A program made the translations under genes and the position numbers. The notes under the pieces are model-generated. The model saw nothing but the letters and a program-made list of their open reading frames with translations, was not told the DNA's origin and searched no databases. Positions 55,680 through 64,000 of a stretch of 64,000 bases of DNA are shown one piece after another. The stretch covers positions 372,001-436,000 of the forward strand of contig NZ_AUBU01000003.1 in the NCBI RefSeq assembly GCF_000429405.1. Direction: 5' to 3'. How positions within the stretch are numbered: the first letter of the stretch is position 1; each line of letters starts with the position of its first letter. Source of the DNA: Algoriphagus marincola DSM 16067 (GTDB taxonomy: Bacteria; Bacteroidota; Bacteroidia; Cytophagales; Cyclobacteriaceae).

Positions 55680-56234
55680 GTGAAATTCCTGCAGAACTTT
55701 GACATTGAGGTAATTAAATACCCAGAAGGGACACATGAATTAGAATTTGATGTTAATGATCGATTCTTCAGAGAATTCGGTGAGAATGATCTGGTTCAAA
55801 ATGGCAACTTGACCATAAGGGTCAATATGCACAAAGGAGCAAATTTGATTGAAATGGATTTCCACATCAAGGGAAGCGTTAGGCTAACCTGCGATAGAAG
55901 TTTGGAGGAGTTTGACTCCCCACTTGAATCCGAAGAAACCATGATATTTAAATATGGCTCAGAAGAAAAAGAAATTGACGAGGATGTTTTCATGATCACC
56001 AGAGACACGCCAAAAGTAAATGTGGCTCAGCTTATTTATGAATTCATTCTTTTAGCCTTACCGGCAAAAAAAATTCATCCTGACCATCGAAACGAACTCG
56101 ATGATGAGGAAGATGAATTGGACGGGCTTTATGTCTACATCGATTCTGAAAAAGAATCAGAGGAATCTGAAGATGAAGATGTAAACGTAGATCCCCGCTG
56201 GGAAAAGCTAAAAAACCTAAATAAAAAAAAGTAA
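55680..56234 (+). CDS. DUF177/YceD family protein
   Basis: The 184-residue acidic protein matches YceD/DUF177, known from many bacteria and plants for its place before rpmF and its link to 23S rRNA accumulation. The centre has VRLTCDRSLEEFDSPLE, the usual Cys-containing core in which a second CxxC-type half is partly lost. A highly acidic segment (NELDDEEDELDGL and ESEDEDVNVD) precedes DPRWEKLKNL, the standard YceD ending. The GTG at 55680 starts the frame. rpmF follows after 24 bases, so the two are one transcript. Confidence 0.92.
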   Translation: MKFLQNFDIEVIKYPEGTHELEFDVNDRFFREFGENDLVQNGNLTIRVNMHKGANLIEMDFHIKGSVRLTCDRSLEEFDSPLESEETMIFKYGSEEKEIDEDVFMITRDTPKVNVAQLIYEFILLALPAKKIHPDHRNELDDEEDELDGLYVYIDSEKESEESEDEDVNVDPRWEKLKNLNKKK

Positions 56235-56258
56235 TAGAACTCTTAAATCACGCATAAA

Positions 56259-56450
56259 ATGGCACATCCTAAACGAAAGATTTCCAAAACCAGAAGAGAT
56301 AAAAGAAGAACTCATTACAAGCTAGAAGCTCCTGGTTTGGCAAAATGTCCTACTACTGGTGAAATGCACTTGCCTCATAGAGCTTTTTGGCTTGACGGCA
56401 AATTGTACTACAAAGGACAGGTAATCATCGAAAAAGAAGTAATGGCATAA
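56259..56450 (+). CDS. rpmF: 50S ribosomal protein L32
   Basis: The 63-residue basic protein starts with [19 protein letters not shown], the standard L32 opening. The usual zinc-binding CxxC pairs are reduced to a single Cys in [14 protein letters not shown], so this is a zinc-free (C-minus) type. It follows the DUF177 gene, a very common order in bacteria, and is ended by a terminator at 56472-56504. Confidence 0.96.
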   Translation: MAHPKRKISKTRRDKRRTHYKLEAPGLAKCPTTGEMHLPHRAFWLDGKLYYKGQVIIEKEVMA

Positions 56451-56471
56451 GCCAAAATTTCACTGAATCAT

Positions 56472-56504
56472 AAATCCATTCTATTTATAGTTTGGATTTT
56501 TTTT
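56472..56504 (+). terminator. Rho-independent terminator of rpmF
   Basis: AAATCCA (56472-56478) pairs with TGGATTT (56493-56499), with an inner CTAT/ATAG stem, and a run of Ts follows. Confidence 0.75.
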
Positions 56505-56563
56505 ATGCCAAAAATTTCAATACCCTCGCTATCAAACACTTAAGATATTACAAATGGAATATT

Positions 56564-56595
56564 TTTGGTGGTAAGAGGCATTTATGATATTTTTG
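56564..56595 (+). promoter_or_regulatory. Predicted fabH promoter
   Basis: TTTG at 56564-56567 and TATTTTTG at 56588-56595 (a full TAnnTTTG match) are 20 bases apart. A second TATTTTTG at 56560-56567 overlaps the TTTG. The start point would be near 56602, about 66 bases before the fabH ATG. Confidence 0.65.
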
Positions 56596-56633
56596 ACCTT
56601 CTTTACAAAAAAGGGGCAAACCCAAAAATGAAT

Positions 56634-56656
56634 AAGGCGAGTGATCGCCTTTTTTA
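56634..56656 (+). terminator. Terminator-like hairpin in the fabH leader
   Basis: AAGGCGA (56634-56640) pairs with TCGCCTT (56645-56651) around GTGA, followed by Ts to 56655. It ends 12 bases before the fabH ATG and lies downstream of the predicted promoter. AAAAAAGG at 56607-56614 could instead pair with CCTTTTTT at 56648-56655, so an antiterminator form is possible. Confidence 0.65.
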
Positions 56657-56667
56657 ACCCAATTCGA

Positions 56668-57666
56668 ATGGAGAAAATAAAAGCCATGATCACCGGCGTA
56701 CAAGGCTATGTACCTGAGTACCGGTTGACCAACAAGGAACTTGAGAAAATGGTCGAAACTAACGACGAGTGGATCACCTCAAGAACCGGCATAAAGGAAC
56801 GAAGAATTCTAAAAGGCGAAAACCAAGGAACCTCAGTGATGGGGATTGAAGCTGCTAAAGGCCTCCTTGAAAAAACCAATACTGACCCCAAAGACATCGA
56901 AGTAGTCATCTGTGCGACAGTGACTCCGGATATGCCCTTCCCTGCTACTGCCAACATAATCGCTGACAAAATCGGTGCGAAAAACAGCTTTAGCTTTGAT
57001 ATTTCTGCAGCTTGCTCAGGGTTTTTGTATGCTTTACAACTTGGCTCACAATTTATCGAGTCTGGTACACATAAGAAAGTACTTGTGGTAGGTGCGGATA
57101 AAATGTCTTCCATTGTTGATTACAAAGACAGAACTACCTGTATTCTTTTTGGTGATGGAGCTGGAGCAGTTTTGTTGGAGCCGGCCGAAGGAGACTTGGG
57201 GATCAGAGATGCGATATTGAGGTCCGATGGTTCAGGCGAACCATTTCTCCACATGAAAGCAGGAGGAAGCAGAAGGCCAGCTTCGCACGAGACAGTAGAA
57301 GCCCGCGAGCATTATGCTTACCAAGAAGGTTCTACCGTGTTCAAATTTGCCGTAACCAATATGGCAGATGCCAGTGCAGAAGTAATGGAGCGAAATGGTC
57401 TTAAAGGAGATGATGTCGCTTGGCTAGTACCCCATCAAGCCAACAAGCGTATCATTGATGCCACTGCAAACCGAATGGGTGTAGGACCTGAGAAAGTAAT
57501 GATGAATATTGAGCGCTATGGCAATACCACGGCAGCAACTATTCCTCTTTGCCTTTGGGACTATGAGAAGCAACTGAAAAAAGGAGACAATCTCATTCTA
57601 GCTGCTTTTGGTGGAGGTTTCACCTGGGGTGCGATCTATGTCAAATGGGCCTATGACCCGAAGTAA
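56668..57666 (+). CDS. fabH: Beta-ketoacyl-ACP synthase III
   Basis: FabH starts fatty acid synthesis by condensing an acyl-CoA with malonyl-ACP. The catalytic triad is C116 in [11 protein letters not shown], His in VPHQANKRI and Asn in [26 protein letters not shown] is the usual N-terminal stretch. I chose the ATG at 56668. A GTG at 56641 lies in the loop of a hairpin and adds no family-like sequence; an ATG at 56683 is also possible. The length (332 residues) is standard. efp follows 30 bases later. Confidence 0.96.
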   Translation: MEKIKAMITGVQGYVPEYRLTNKELEKMVETNDEWITSRTGIKERRILKGENQGTSVMGIEAAKGLLEKTNTDPKDIEVVICATVTPDMPFPATANIIADKIGAKNSFSFDISAACSGFLYALQLGSQFIESGTHKKVLVVGADKMSSIVDYKDRTTCILFGDGAGAVLLEPAEGDLGIRDAILRSDGSGEPFLHMKAGGSRRPASHETVEAREHYAYQEGSTVFKFAVTNMADASAEVMERNGLKGDDVAWLVPHQANKRIIDATANRMGVGPEKVMMNIERYGNTTAATIPLCLWDYEKQLKKGDNLILAAFGGGFTWGAIYVKWAYDPK

Positions 57667-57696
57667 TTTCATTAAGAATAAACTCAAATAATTAAT

Positions 57697-58260
57697 ATGG
57701 CGTCGACAGCAGATTTTAAAAATGGACTCTGTCTAGAAATGAACAATGATATCTGGAGCATTGTAGAATTCCAGCATGTCAAGCCTGGGAAAGGGGCAGC
57801 TTTTGTAAGAACTAAGCTAAAAAGTTTAAAAACCGGTAAAACGCTCGACAAAACCTTCAATGCAGGTGAGAAAGTAACTACTGCCCGGGTAGAAAAACGT
57901 CCACACCAGTTCATTTATAAAGATGACATGGGGTACAATTTCATGGATAGCAATTCATTCGAGCAACTATTGATTCAAGAATCATTGATTGAAAGACCTG
58001 AGTTGCTTAAAGAAGGTCAACTCGTGGATATTCTTGTACACGATGAAACAGAAACTCCACTTGCGGTAGAATTACCTCCATTTGTAGAATTGATGATTAC
58101 TTACACGGAGCCGGGAATCAAGGGTGACACAGCCACTAATACGCTTAAACCTGCTACCTTGGAAACAGGAGCTACAGTAATGGTTCCACTTTTCGTAGAT
58201 CAAGATACTATGATCAAAGTGGATACTCGAGACGGTTCTTATTCCGAGCGAGTTAAATAA
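57697..58260 (+). CDS. efp: Elongation factor P
   Basis: EF-P relieves ribosome stalling at proline runs. The three-domain, 187-residue form is standard. The tip loop PGKGAAF of domain I carries K32, the counterpart of the E. coli lysine that is beta-lysylated; no epmA or epmB is in this window, so its modification here is unknown. The C-terminal DGSYSERVK is typical. It lies between fabH and accB, an order I have seen in other Bacteroidota. A terminator follows. Confidence 0.97.
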   Translation: MASTADFKNGLCLEMNNDIWSIVEFQHVKPGKGAAFVRTKLKSLKTGKTLDKTFNAGEKVTTARVEKRPHQFIYKDDMGYNFMDSNSFEQLLIQESLIERPELLKEGQLVDILVHDETETPLAVELPPFVELMITYTEPGIKGDTATNTLKPATLETGATVMVPLFVDQDTMIKVDTRDGSYSERVK

Positions 58261-58264
58261 AAAT

Positions 58265-58292
58265 AAAGCTATGAGTTCTTCTCATAGCTTTT
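58265..58292 (+). terminator. Rho-independent terminator of efp
   Basis: AAAGCTATGAG (58265-58275) pairs perfectly with CTCATAGCTTT (58281-58291) around TTCTT; T-rich sequence follows. Confidence 0.8.
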
Positions 58293-58421
58293 GTTATTTT
58301 GAAAATCCCAGTCTAAGAAGCTAAAACAAAAAGGAATTTTGAAATCAGGACGATTTACCTAAAGCAAGTCAGTAGGTATGTAAGATCCCGATGATTAAGA
58401 ACCTTTAAAAACTCAAAAAAC

Positions 58422-58895
58422 ATGAAAGCAAAAGAAATTCAAGAGTTGATCGATTATATCTCAAATTCCGGTCTTGCCGAAGTTAAAATCAAAACAGACG
58501 AGTTTGAACTTTCGATCAAAAAATATGCAGACCAAAGCTTCAGAGCAGTAGAAGCAGCTCCTGCGGCTCCTGCACCTGCCCCAGTTCAAGCATCAGCACC
58601 CGCTGCTGCTACAGAATCTCCCAAGGAATCAGCTGCAGAGTCTTCCTCAAACTTGATCGAGATCAAGTCTCCAATGATTGGTACATTTTACACCACTCCT
58701 AACCCTGATTCCGATCCATTTGTGAATGTTGGAGATAGCGTGAAAGCTGGTCAGACAGTCTGCATTATTGAGGCGATGAAGCTTTTTAACGAAATCGAAT
58801 CAGAGGTATCCGGCAAAATTGTCAAAGTTCTTGTCAACAATGCCACCCCTGTAGAGTATGATCAGCCACTTTTCCTTGTAGATCCAGCTGGTTAA
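58422..58895 (+). CDS. accB: Biotin carboxyl carrier protein of acetyl-CoA carboxylase
   Basis: The 157-residue protein carries biotin between the two half-reactions of acetyl-CoA carboxylase. The N-terminal helix segment [17 protein letters not shown] is followed by a flexible Ala/Pro-rich linker (about residues 46-75). The biotinyl domain has the biotin attachment site K120 in EAMKLFNEI. accC follows after 24 bases, so the pair is an operon. A terminator and a 130-base gap separate it from efp. Confidence 0.97.
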   Translation: MKAKEIQELIDYISNSGLAEVKIKTDEFELSIKKYADQSFRAVEAAPAAPAPAPVQASAPAAATESPKESAAESSSNLIEIKSPMIGTFYTTPNPDSDPFVNVGDSVKAGQTVCIIEAMKLFNEIESEVSGKIVKVLVNNATPVEYDQPLFLVDPAG

Positions 58896-58919
58896 TTTTT
58901 TCACCAAAACCCACTTATT

Positions 58920-60269
58920 GTGTTTAAAAAAATATTAATCGCAAACCGAGGAGAAATCGCCCTACGGATAATCCGTACCTGTAAGGAAATGGGCATCAAA
59001 ACGGTTGCTGTCTATTCAACTGCAGACAAGGATAGTCTTCACGTCAGATTTGCGGATGAGGCTGTATGCATTGGTCCTGCCCCAAGTAGGGACTCCTATC
59101 TCAACATCCCACGCATCATTGCAGCTGCTGAGATCACAAACGCTGATGCGATCCATCCCGGCTACGGTTTTTTATCTGAAAACGCCGAGTTTTCCAAGAT
59201 CTGTGAAGAATACGGTATCAAATTCATCGGAGCATCCCCTGACATGATCGATAGAATGGGTGATAAGGCTACTGCAAAAGCTACCATGAAAGCTGCTGGA
59301 GTACCTACAATCCCAGGCTCAGAGGGACTTCTAGACTCTGTAGAGCAAGGATTGAAGCTAGCCAATGAAATGGGCTATCCGGTGATCCTAAAAGCAACTG
59401 CGGGCGGTGGTGGCCGTGGAATGCGAATCGTAAAAGAAGATAAAGACTTCCAGAAAGCTTGGGATGATGCCAAAATGGAATCTGGAGCTGCTTTTGGAAA
59501 TGACGGACTTTACCTAGAAAAATTCGTTGAAGAGCCTCGTCATATCGAGATTCAAATCGTAGGAGACAGCAATGGAAAGGCATGTCATCTTTCTGAAAGA
59601 GATTGCTCTATTCAGCGAAGACATCAAAAACTAGTCGAGGAGACTCCTTCACCCTTCATCACAGACGAACTCCGACATGAGATGGGTGAAGCTGCGATCA
59701 AAGGTGCCGAAGCAATCGGATACGAAGGCGCAGGTACAATCGAATTCTTAGTGGATAAAAACCGCAACTTCTATTTCATGGAGATGAACACCCGAATTCA
59801 GGTGGAGCATCCTATCACAGAGGAAGTAACAGATTTCGATTTGATCAAAGAGCAAATCAAGGTAGCCGCAGGAGAAAAAATCAGCGGTAGAAATTACTAT
59901 CCAAAGCTCTTTGCAATGGAATGCCGAATCAATGCAGAAGATCCTGCTAATGGATTCCGCCCTAGTCCGGGAAGAATCAATAATCTTCACCTTCCAGGTG
60001 GCAGAGGAGTTCGAGTAGATTCACATGTCTATGCAGGCTATGTAATTCCGCCTAATTATGACTCCATGATCGCCAAACTCATCGTAAGTGGACAATCTAG
60101 AGAGGAAGTGATTGTGAGAATGAAAAGGGCGCTAGAAGAGTTTGTGATTGATGGTATCAAAACCACCATTCCGTTCCATATTGCTTTGCTGGAAAACGAG
60201 CAATTTAAGGAAGGAAACTTTACAACCAAATTCCTGGAGACTTTTGATTTTTCAGTTGTGAAAGGATAA
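58920..60269 (+). CDS. accC: Biotin carboxylase subunit of acetyl-CoA carboxylase
   Basis: AccC carboxylates the biotin on AccB using ATP and bicarbonate. The GTG start gives [15 protein letters not shown], the standard opening. The ATP-grasp glycine loop [27 protein letters not shown], and [16 protein letters not shown] with active-site Glu and Arg are present. The 449-residue length is typical. The carboxyltransferase subunits (accA, accD) are not in this window. A perfect inverted-repeat terminator follows. Confidence 0.98.
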   Translation: MFKKILIANRGEIALRIIRTCKEMGIKTVAVYSTADKDSLHVRFADEAVCIGPAPSRDSYLNIPRIIAAAEITNADAIHPGYGFLSENAEFSKICEEYGIKFIGASPDMIDRMGDKATAKATMKAAGVPTIPGSEGLLDSVEQGLKLANEMGYPVILKATAGGGGRGMRIVKEDKDFQKAWDDAKMESGAAFGNDGLYLEKFVEEPRHIEIQIVGDSNGKACHLSERDCSIQRRHQKLVEETPSPFITDELRHEMGEAAIKGAEAIGYEGAGTIEFLVDKNRNFYFMEMNTRIQVEHPITEEVTDFDLIKEQIKVAAGEKISGRNYYPKLFAMECRINAEDPANGFRPSPGRINNLHLPGGRGVRVDSHVYAGYVIPPNYDSMIAKLIVSGQSREEVIVRMKRALEEFVIDGIKTTIPFHIALLENEQFKEGNFTTKFLETFDFSVVKG

Positions 60270-60282
60270 CGGAATTTCCCAA

Positions 60283-60322
60283 CCATAAAAAAAGCCATGC
60301 AGACGCATGGCTTTTTTTATGG
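60283..60322 (+). terminator. Perfect inverted-repeat terminator of accC
   Basis: CCATAAAAAAAGCCATGC (60283-60300) and its exact reverse complement (60305-60322) flank a four-base AGAC loop. The run of seven Ts is inside the right arm. The form should work on both strands. Confidence 0.9.
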
Positions 60323-60461
60323 GCAATTCTACTTTGAGTAATTCGTTGAAATCGAAAAGTCATCTTTCTAAAGTACAAATTTGAATCAACATTCCAATTC
60401 TTCCTATCAGGCCGGGTCCCTCCTTTCAATTGAACTCAAATTTTAAAAATATTGGACTTTT

Positions 60462-60510
60462 CAAATAAAGGCAATAAAAAAGCAGGAGAAAATCTCCTGC
60501 CCTTTATTTG
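60462..60510 (-). terminator. Terminator of the DUF3078 gene
   Basis: GCAGGAGA (60482-60489) pairs with TCTCCTGC (60493-60500) around AAA; on the minus strand the stem is followed by TTTTTT. An outer repeat, CAAATAAAGG (60462-60471) with CCTTTATTTG (60501-60510), encloses it. Confidence 0.75.
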
Positions 60511-60607
60511 AAAACTAAACCAACTATTATTTAACTACCACAATGATTTCAAAAATAATACAATTCTTTTCAAATCAAAACACAAAATAAAAATTTGTTA
60601 AAATTAT

Positions 60608-61492
60608 TTATTCCTTTGGAAATGTACTTCTGCTAAAGGATATCCCCAAAGCAAGTCCTTGGCTAAATTGTATTTTATCGTCCTGATCCAAATCATATAT
60701 GCTCAAGCTTGTCAGAGAGACATTAATTAAATTTGAAACTTTGGCTGTAAGGGCTACATCAAGCCGGTGATCAATAGCGTCAAAAGCAAGAGTCTCATAA
60801 TTCACAAACATTTGATGACGGATTAGTAAAGTGACGTTTTCAGACAGTTTCTTATTCCATTCGAGTAGTGAGCTAAAGGCAAGCCATTCTGATCTTACCT
60901 TATCTCCTATTGGCACGCCATAATTCTCCGGAACAGTCAGATAAAGATCTGTGTCTGTCACGAAAGTGAACCTTGGAGAAAAAGGAGACAAACGAAGCAT
61001 GAATTCAGAATTAGGCTTGTATTCCAACCCCCAAGACGATGTCAAATATGCTGGATTGGCAAACTTGGAAATCAGCGTCCTATTTCCATCGGAAAAGTCA
61101 TATCCCGGAGCAAACTGGGAAAGGAAGTTCAAGGAGGTAAAAAGATTCCATCGATCGCTGATTTTGTAACCTACCTTGGAGTCTAGAAAAATCCGGTCAT
61201 TAGACTTTCTTGCATCCTCATCCTGATTTTTGACGATACCATAGATGAAATCCATTGTATTGTCCCAGGTCCACTTATCTTTTTTATAATTTGCCCTTCC
61301 ATTCAGGTAAAAGCCCAAAGCCACGGAATTGACACCACCACCCGTCCAGTTACTACTGAATGAGCCTTGGTTCAAATTGATACCACCTGCAATCTCTTTT
61401 AACCAATAGGTGGTATCTTTGGGTGTTTCTTCCTGGGCAAACAATAGGCTCGATGAAAAACAGAAAATGAAAAGGGTAAATAGTCGTTTCAT
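60608..61492 (-). CDS. DUF3078 domain protein, predicted outer-membrane barrel
   Basis: A signal peptide (about residues 1-19, ending LLFAQ) is followed by the DUF3078 opening TTYWLKEIAGGINLNQGSFSSNWTGGGVNSVALGFYLN and a beta-rich body with FLDSKVGYKISDRWNLFTSLNFLSQF. The pattern fits an outer-membrane barrel specific to Bacteroidota. The function is unknown. It is convergent with accC, ended by its own terminator, and divergent from a DUF202 gene with 40 bases between. Confidence 0.88.
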   Translation of the reverse strand: MKRLFTLFIFCFSSSLLFAQEETPKDTTYWLKEIAGGINLNQGSFSSNWTGGGVNSVALGFYLNGRANYKKDKWTWDNTMDFIYGIVKNQDEDARKSNDRIFLDSKVGYKISDRWNLFTSLNFLSQFAPGYDFSDGNRTLISKFANPAYLTSSWGLEYKPNSEFMLRLSPFSPRFTFVTDTDLYLTVPENYGVPIGDKVRSEWLAFSSLLEWNKKLSENVTLLIRHQMFVNYETLAFDAIDHRLDVALTAKVSNLINVSLTSLSIYDLDQDDKIQFSQGLALGISFSRSTFPKE

Positions 61493-61532
61493 AGCATTTA
61501 TTCTTTAAAATATTAAATCAAGCTTCAAAAAT

Positions 61533-61808
61533 ATGGAAAATGAAAAGGAAAATGAGCTGATAGTCAGAGATTTTTTAGCAAGACAGCGAACAACCTTAGC
61601 CAATGATCGGACGCTTTTATCCTACATTCGAACGGCCCTATACTTCCTTGTCTCCGGCACGGCCCTTTTCCAAGTAAAGGAATTGGACCATGTAAGAAAT
61701 TTAGGCTATTTAGCTTTTGCCTTAAGCATCATATTTCTTCTCGTGGGGATAGTGAATTATTTCAAGGTAAAAAAGAGACTTCAAAAGGGTCACTATCAAA
61801 AAATGTAA
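61533..61808 (+). CDS. DUF202/YidH-type small membrane protein
   Basis: The 91-residue protein has the DUF202 signature ARQRTTLANDRTLLSYIRTALYF near residue 16, then two membrane segments (about 38-56 and 62-80) and a basic C-terminal end. DUF202 proteins are small inner-membrane proteins of unknown role. It is divergent from the DUF3078 gene and ended by a two-way terminator shared with ppk1. Confidence 0.9.
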   Translation: MENEKENELIVRDFLARQRTTLANDRTLLSYIRTALYFLVSGTALFQVKELDHVRNLGYLAFALSIIFLLVGIVNYFKVKKRLQKGHYQKM

Positions 61809-61810
61809 AG

Positions 61811-61840
61811 AAAAAAACCGCGAGGAAACGCGGTTTTTCA
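61811..61840. terminator. Two-way terminator between the DUF202 gene and ppk1
   Basis: AAAAACCGCG (61813-61822) pairs perfectly with CGCGGTTTTT (61829-61838) around AGGAAA. A-run and T-run flank the stem, so it can end both convergent transcripts. Confidence 0.85.
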
Positions 61841-61843
61841 TTT

Positions 61844-63982
61844 TTATTGATTGCTGTAAGTAGGAATCAGTTCGACTTGCATCACTTTTTCAGGATCCAA
61901 GTTGAAAAACTCCTTGTGAACATTAAAGACCTCTTCGTCTCCCTCCGGTTTCTTAGCAATGTATGATCCGTCTTCCTGCATTACGTAAGCATTAAAATTA
62001 TCTCGAAGGTTGAAAGCCAAAATATTCATCAGTTGCTTTTCCAAGAGAGGAGATTCTACTTTGAAAAGGCTCTCAAGACGCTTATCAAAACTCCGCACCA
62101 TCATATCTGCACTGCCGGCATAGGTTCTGGTATTTCCATTATTATGAAAATGATAAATCCTAGAGTGCTCCAAGAAATCCCCAACGATAGATATCACCTC
62201 AATATTTTCACTAAGTCCTACCCTGCCTGGTCTGAGGCAGCAGATTCCTCGTACGACTAGCTTCACTGTCACTCCAGATTGAGAAGCTCTATATAGCGCA
62301 TAAATCGTCTCTGAATCTTCCAAGGAATTCACTTTGATAAATATTCCCGCTGGCAATCCATTTCGAGCATTTTCTGCCTCCTGCTCTATGAAGTGGATGA
62401 GCTGATTTCGCATATCTCTCGGCGCCGTGATCAGGTTTTGATAGTTAGTCGGCATCGAATGTCCTGTGATTACATTAAAAAACTCAGACACATCATTTGC
62501 CAAGACCTCATTTGTGGTCAATAGCCCAATGTCTGTATAAAGTCTAGCAGTATCCTCATTGTAATTTCCAGAACCTAAATGAACAAACCTTGTGATTTTT
62601 TCCCCATCCTTTTTGACTATCAAGAGTAGCTTGGTATGCGTCTTCAGGTGAGTAATTCCATAAATCACAAAACAACCGGCTTTCTGAAGTCTTTTGGCTT
62701 CTCGAATATTATTCTCTTCATCAAATCTAGCCTTCACTTCAAAAAGAACAGAGACGTGCTTACCATTTTCGGCTGCTCTGAGTAAGGCTTTAGTGATTTG
62801 ACTATCCTTGGCCAATCGATAAATAGTCATTTTGATAGCCATCACCCCTGGATCATCCGCTGCCTTTTCGATTAGATCCAATATAGAATCAATGTTGTTG
62901 TATGGATGGTGAAGCAGTATATCTTTCTGCTTCAGCGTATCGAATATATCTGCGTTTCCTTCATCTTGGTAAGATAAAGGCTTTACTGGAGCCGGCATCT
63001 GTGGCAATCGGTCACGAAACTGCTTGTTGCCCACAATCTGCCAAAGTCCTGTGAAATCGATCATACTTTCGCGCTTGACATGAAAAACAGAGTCTGAGCC
63101 TAATTTCCACCGCTCCAGAAGAGAATTCAGCATCCATTTACTGTAGCCTTCTTCGATTTCAATCTTCACCACTCGACCAGTCTTTCGCTCCATCAGCTTT
63201 CGCTTTACCTCTTCGAGAAAATTGGCATCCATGTCCTCACTCTCTTCAAGCGTAAAGTCTCCATTTCGAGTAATTCTGAAAAGGCTGATAGACTGAATGT
63301 CCACATTTCGAAATAACGAAACGATATTTTCACGAATCACTTCTTCAATAGGCACCAAAAACAAGGTATTTCCCCGCTCCACTTCAAAGAATCTTGGAAT
63401 ATTAGCAGGGATCTGAACAAAGGAAAGTTTACGCATGTCCTTCCTTTCACCCGGTGTAGTAGTCACGACCCCAAAGATCAACAACTTATTCATCAAGATC
63501 GGAAAAGTACGATACCCGTCATAAACCATTGGGGTCAACATCGGATAAATCGCCCGGTCAAAATATTGTTTCACCTTTTTTCGCTCTCCGTCGGTGAGTT
63601 TGGATGTATTGCATAAAGCGATGCCTTCATTGGGCAAGGCTGGTAAGATAGAATTCAGAAAATGCTCGTGCTGGGCATGATGAAAGTTTTGACATTCTTC
63701 CATCATGGTAGCTTTGAAAGGCTCCTCCCTTAATCCTGAGTAATCAATCCGTTCTTTGTCATAATCGAGGTAATTGTAAAGTGATCCTACTCGGATCATA
63801 AAAAACTCATCCAAGTTTGATGCAGTAATGGCCAGAAACTTGAGCTTTTCGAAAATCGAGCGATGATCTTTTTTAGACTGATCCAATACTCGGTCATTAA
63901 ATTTCATCCAGCTTAAATCTCTACTGATCAAATCACTTTTGTGAATCACTGAATCAAATCGCTCTCGGACTGCTTGTTTCAT
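61844..63982 (-). CDS. ppk1: Polyphosphate kinase 1
   Basis: PPK1 makes inorganic polyphosphate from ATP at the membrane. The 712-residue, four-domain protein has the N-terminal SRDLSWMKFNDRVLDQ opening, the two C-terminal phospholipase-D-like catalytic histidine motifs (KTHTKLLLIV with RFVHLGSGNYNEDTARLYTD, and SRIYHFHNNGNTRTYAGSADMM). Polyphosphate links to stress survival and phosphate storage. The start at 63982 lies near the right edge. No ppx gene is visible next to it in the window. Confidence 0.97.
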   Translation of the reverse strand: MKQAVRERFDSVIHKSDLISRDLSWMKFNDRVLDQSKKDHRSIFEKLKFLAITASNLDEFFMIRVGSLYNYLDYDKERIDYSGLREEPFKATMMEECQNFHHAQHEHFLNSILPALPNEGIALCNTSKLTDGERKKVKQYFDRAIYPMLTPMVYDGYRTFPILMNKLLIFGVVTTTPGERKDMRKLSFVQIPANIPRFFEVERGNTLFLVPIEEVIRENIVSLFRNVDIQSISLFRITRNGDFTLEESEDMDANFLEEVKRKLMERKTGRVVKIEIEEGYSKWMLNSLLERWKLGSDSVFHVKRESMIDFTGLWQIVGNKQFRDRLPQMPAPVKPLSYQDEGNADIFDTLKQKDILLHHPYNNIDSILDLIEKAADDPGVMAIKMTIYRLAKDSQITKALLRAAENGKHVSVLFEVKARFDEENNIREAKRLQKAGCFVIYGITHLKTHTKLLLIVKKDGEKITRFVHLGSGNYNEDTARLYTDIGLLTTNEVLANDVSEFFNVITGHSMPTNYQNLITAPRDMRNQLIHFIEQEAENARNGLPAGIFIKVNSLEDSETIYALYRASQSGVTVKLVVRGICCLRPGRVGLSENIEVISIVGDFLEHSRIYHFHNNGNTRTYAGSADMMVRSFDKRLESLFKVESPLLEKQLMNILAFNLRDNFNAYVMQEDGSYIAKKPEGDEEVFNVHKEFFNLDPEKVMQVELIPTYSNQ

Positions 63983-64000
63983 TTTTTACTGATTTTTTGA

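Larger units (their letters stand above)
60270..60607. other. Intergenic region between accC and the DUF3078 gene
   Basis: This 338-base stretch between convergent genes holds no convincing coding frame. It contains two back-to-back terminators, at 60283-60322 for accC and at 60462-60510 for the opposite strand. The 139 bases between them show no structure that I can interpret. Confidence 0.7.

Noticed and set aside
56641-56667. GTG at 56641 as an upstream start for fabH
   Set aside because: It lies in the loop of a terminator-like hairpin and adds residues not shared by FabH; the ATG at 56668 fits the family length.

Overview
The window is an ordinary-looking chromosomal stretch of a Bacteroidota bacterium, most likely a Cytophagales member close to Algoriphagus/Cyclobacteriaceae. 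This is inferred from family content: an IPExxxVDY protein, DUF3276 PUR protein, DUF3078, DUF2490, DUF4071, LuxC-type acyl-CoA reductase, PorV-like and helix-hairpin-helix outer-membrane barrels. Promoters are of the Bacteroidota type (TTTG, about 20 bases, TAnnTTTG), many genes start with TTG or GTG, and GC content looks moderate (estimated by eye, not computed). Genes are tightly packed, often overlapping by 1-26 bases. I see no rRNA, tRNA, insertion sequence, prophage or CRISPR array.

Layout. 1-7.2 kb: the tail of an unknown gene, miaA, a REC-Hpt/REC phosphorelay pair, an unknown 92-aa protein, a PhnP-like metallo-hydrolase, an NFACT/RqcH-type protein, and a LytS/LytR-type two-component pair. 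7.2-10 kb: a six-domain FAS1 lipoprotein with a direct repeat upstream that fits a LytTR operator. 10-17.8 kb: pyk, acpP-fabF-rnc-nadE-lgt and yidD. 17.8-24.8 kb: envelope cluster (Omp85-like, PorV-like, HhH-barrel, zinc metalloprotease). 24.9-30.3 kb: a DUF4071 (DRHyd plus TPR-S) protein, an M3 peptidase, an AI-2E-type permease and a TPR lipoprotein. 30.3-41.3 kb: a large hybrid kinase, DUF2490 pair, aconitase, AtoE-like carrier, 7TM kinase and acyl-CoA reductase. 41.4-45.5 kb: ferredoxin, PUR protein, second permease, ychF and a stand-alone cas6. 45.5-54.4 kb: acyl-CoA dehydrogenase-like, DUF805, esterase, GMC oxidoreductase, HIT, greA, 2-hydroxyacid dehydrogenase, mgtE and rsmA. 54.5-64 kb: pdxA, then DUF177-rpmF-fabH-efp-accB-accC, DUF3078, DUF202 and ppk1.

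How the genes work together. Fatty acid synthesis is covered by two clusters (acpP-fabF; fabH-accB-accC), both interleaved with RNA/translation genes (rnc; rpmF, efp). Envelope maturation is represented by lgt, yidD and several outer-membrane proteins. Signalling is rich: two orphan kinases, a REC-Hpt/REC pair and one LytTR pair whose likely target is the neighbouring FAS1 gene.

The items most worth a second look are the orphan Cas6 with its own promoter-like box and terminator and no array; the DUF4071 protein, which shares its architecture with bacterial conflict effectors and with the regulatory region of animal ASK kinases; the LytTR-like operator; and terminator-like hairpins in the leaders of greA and fabH.
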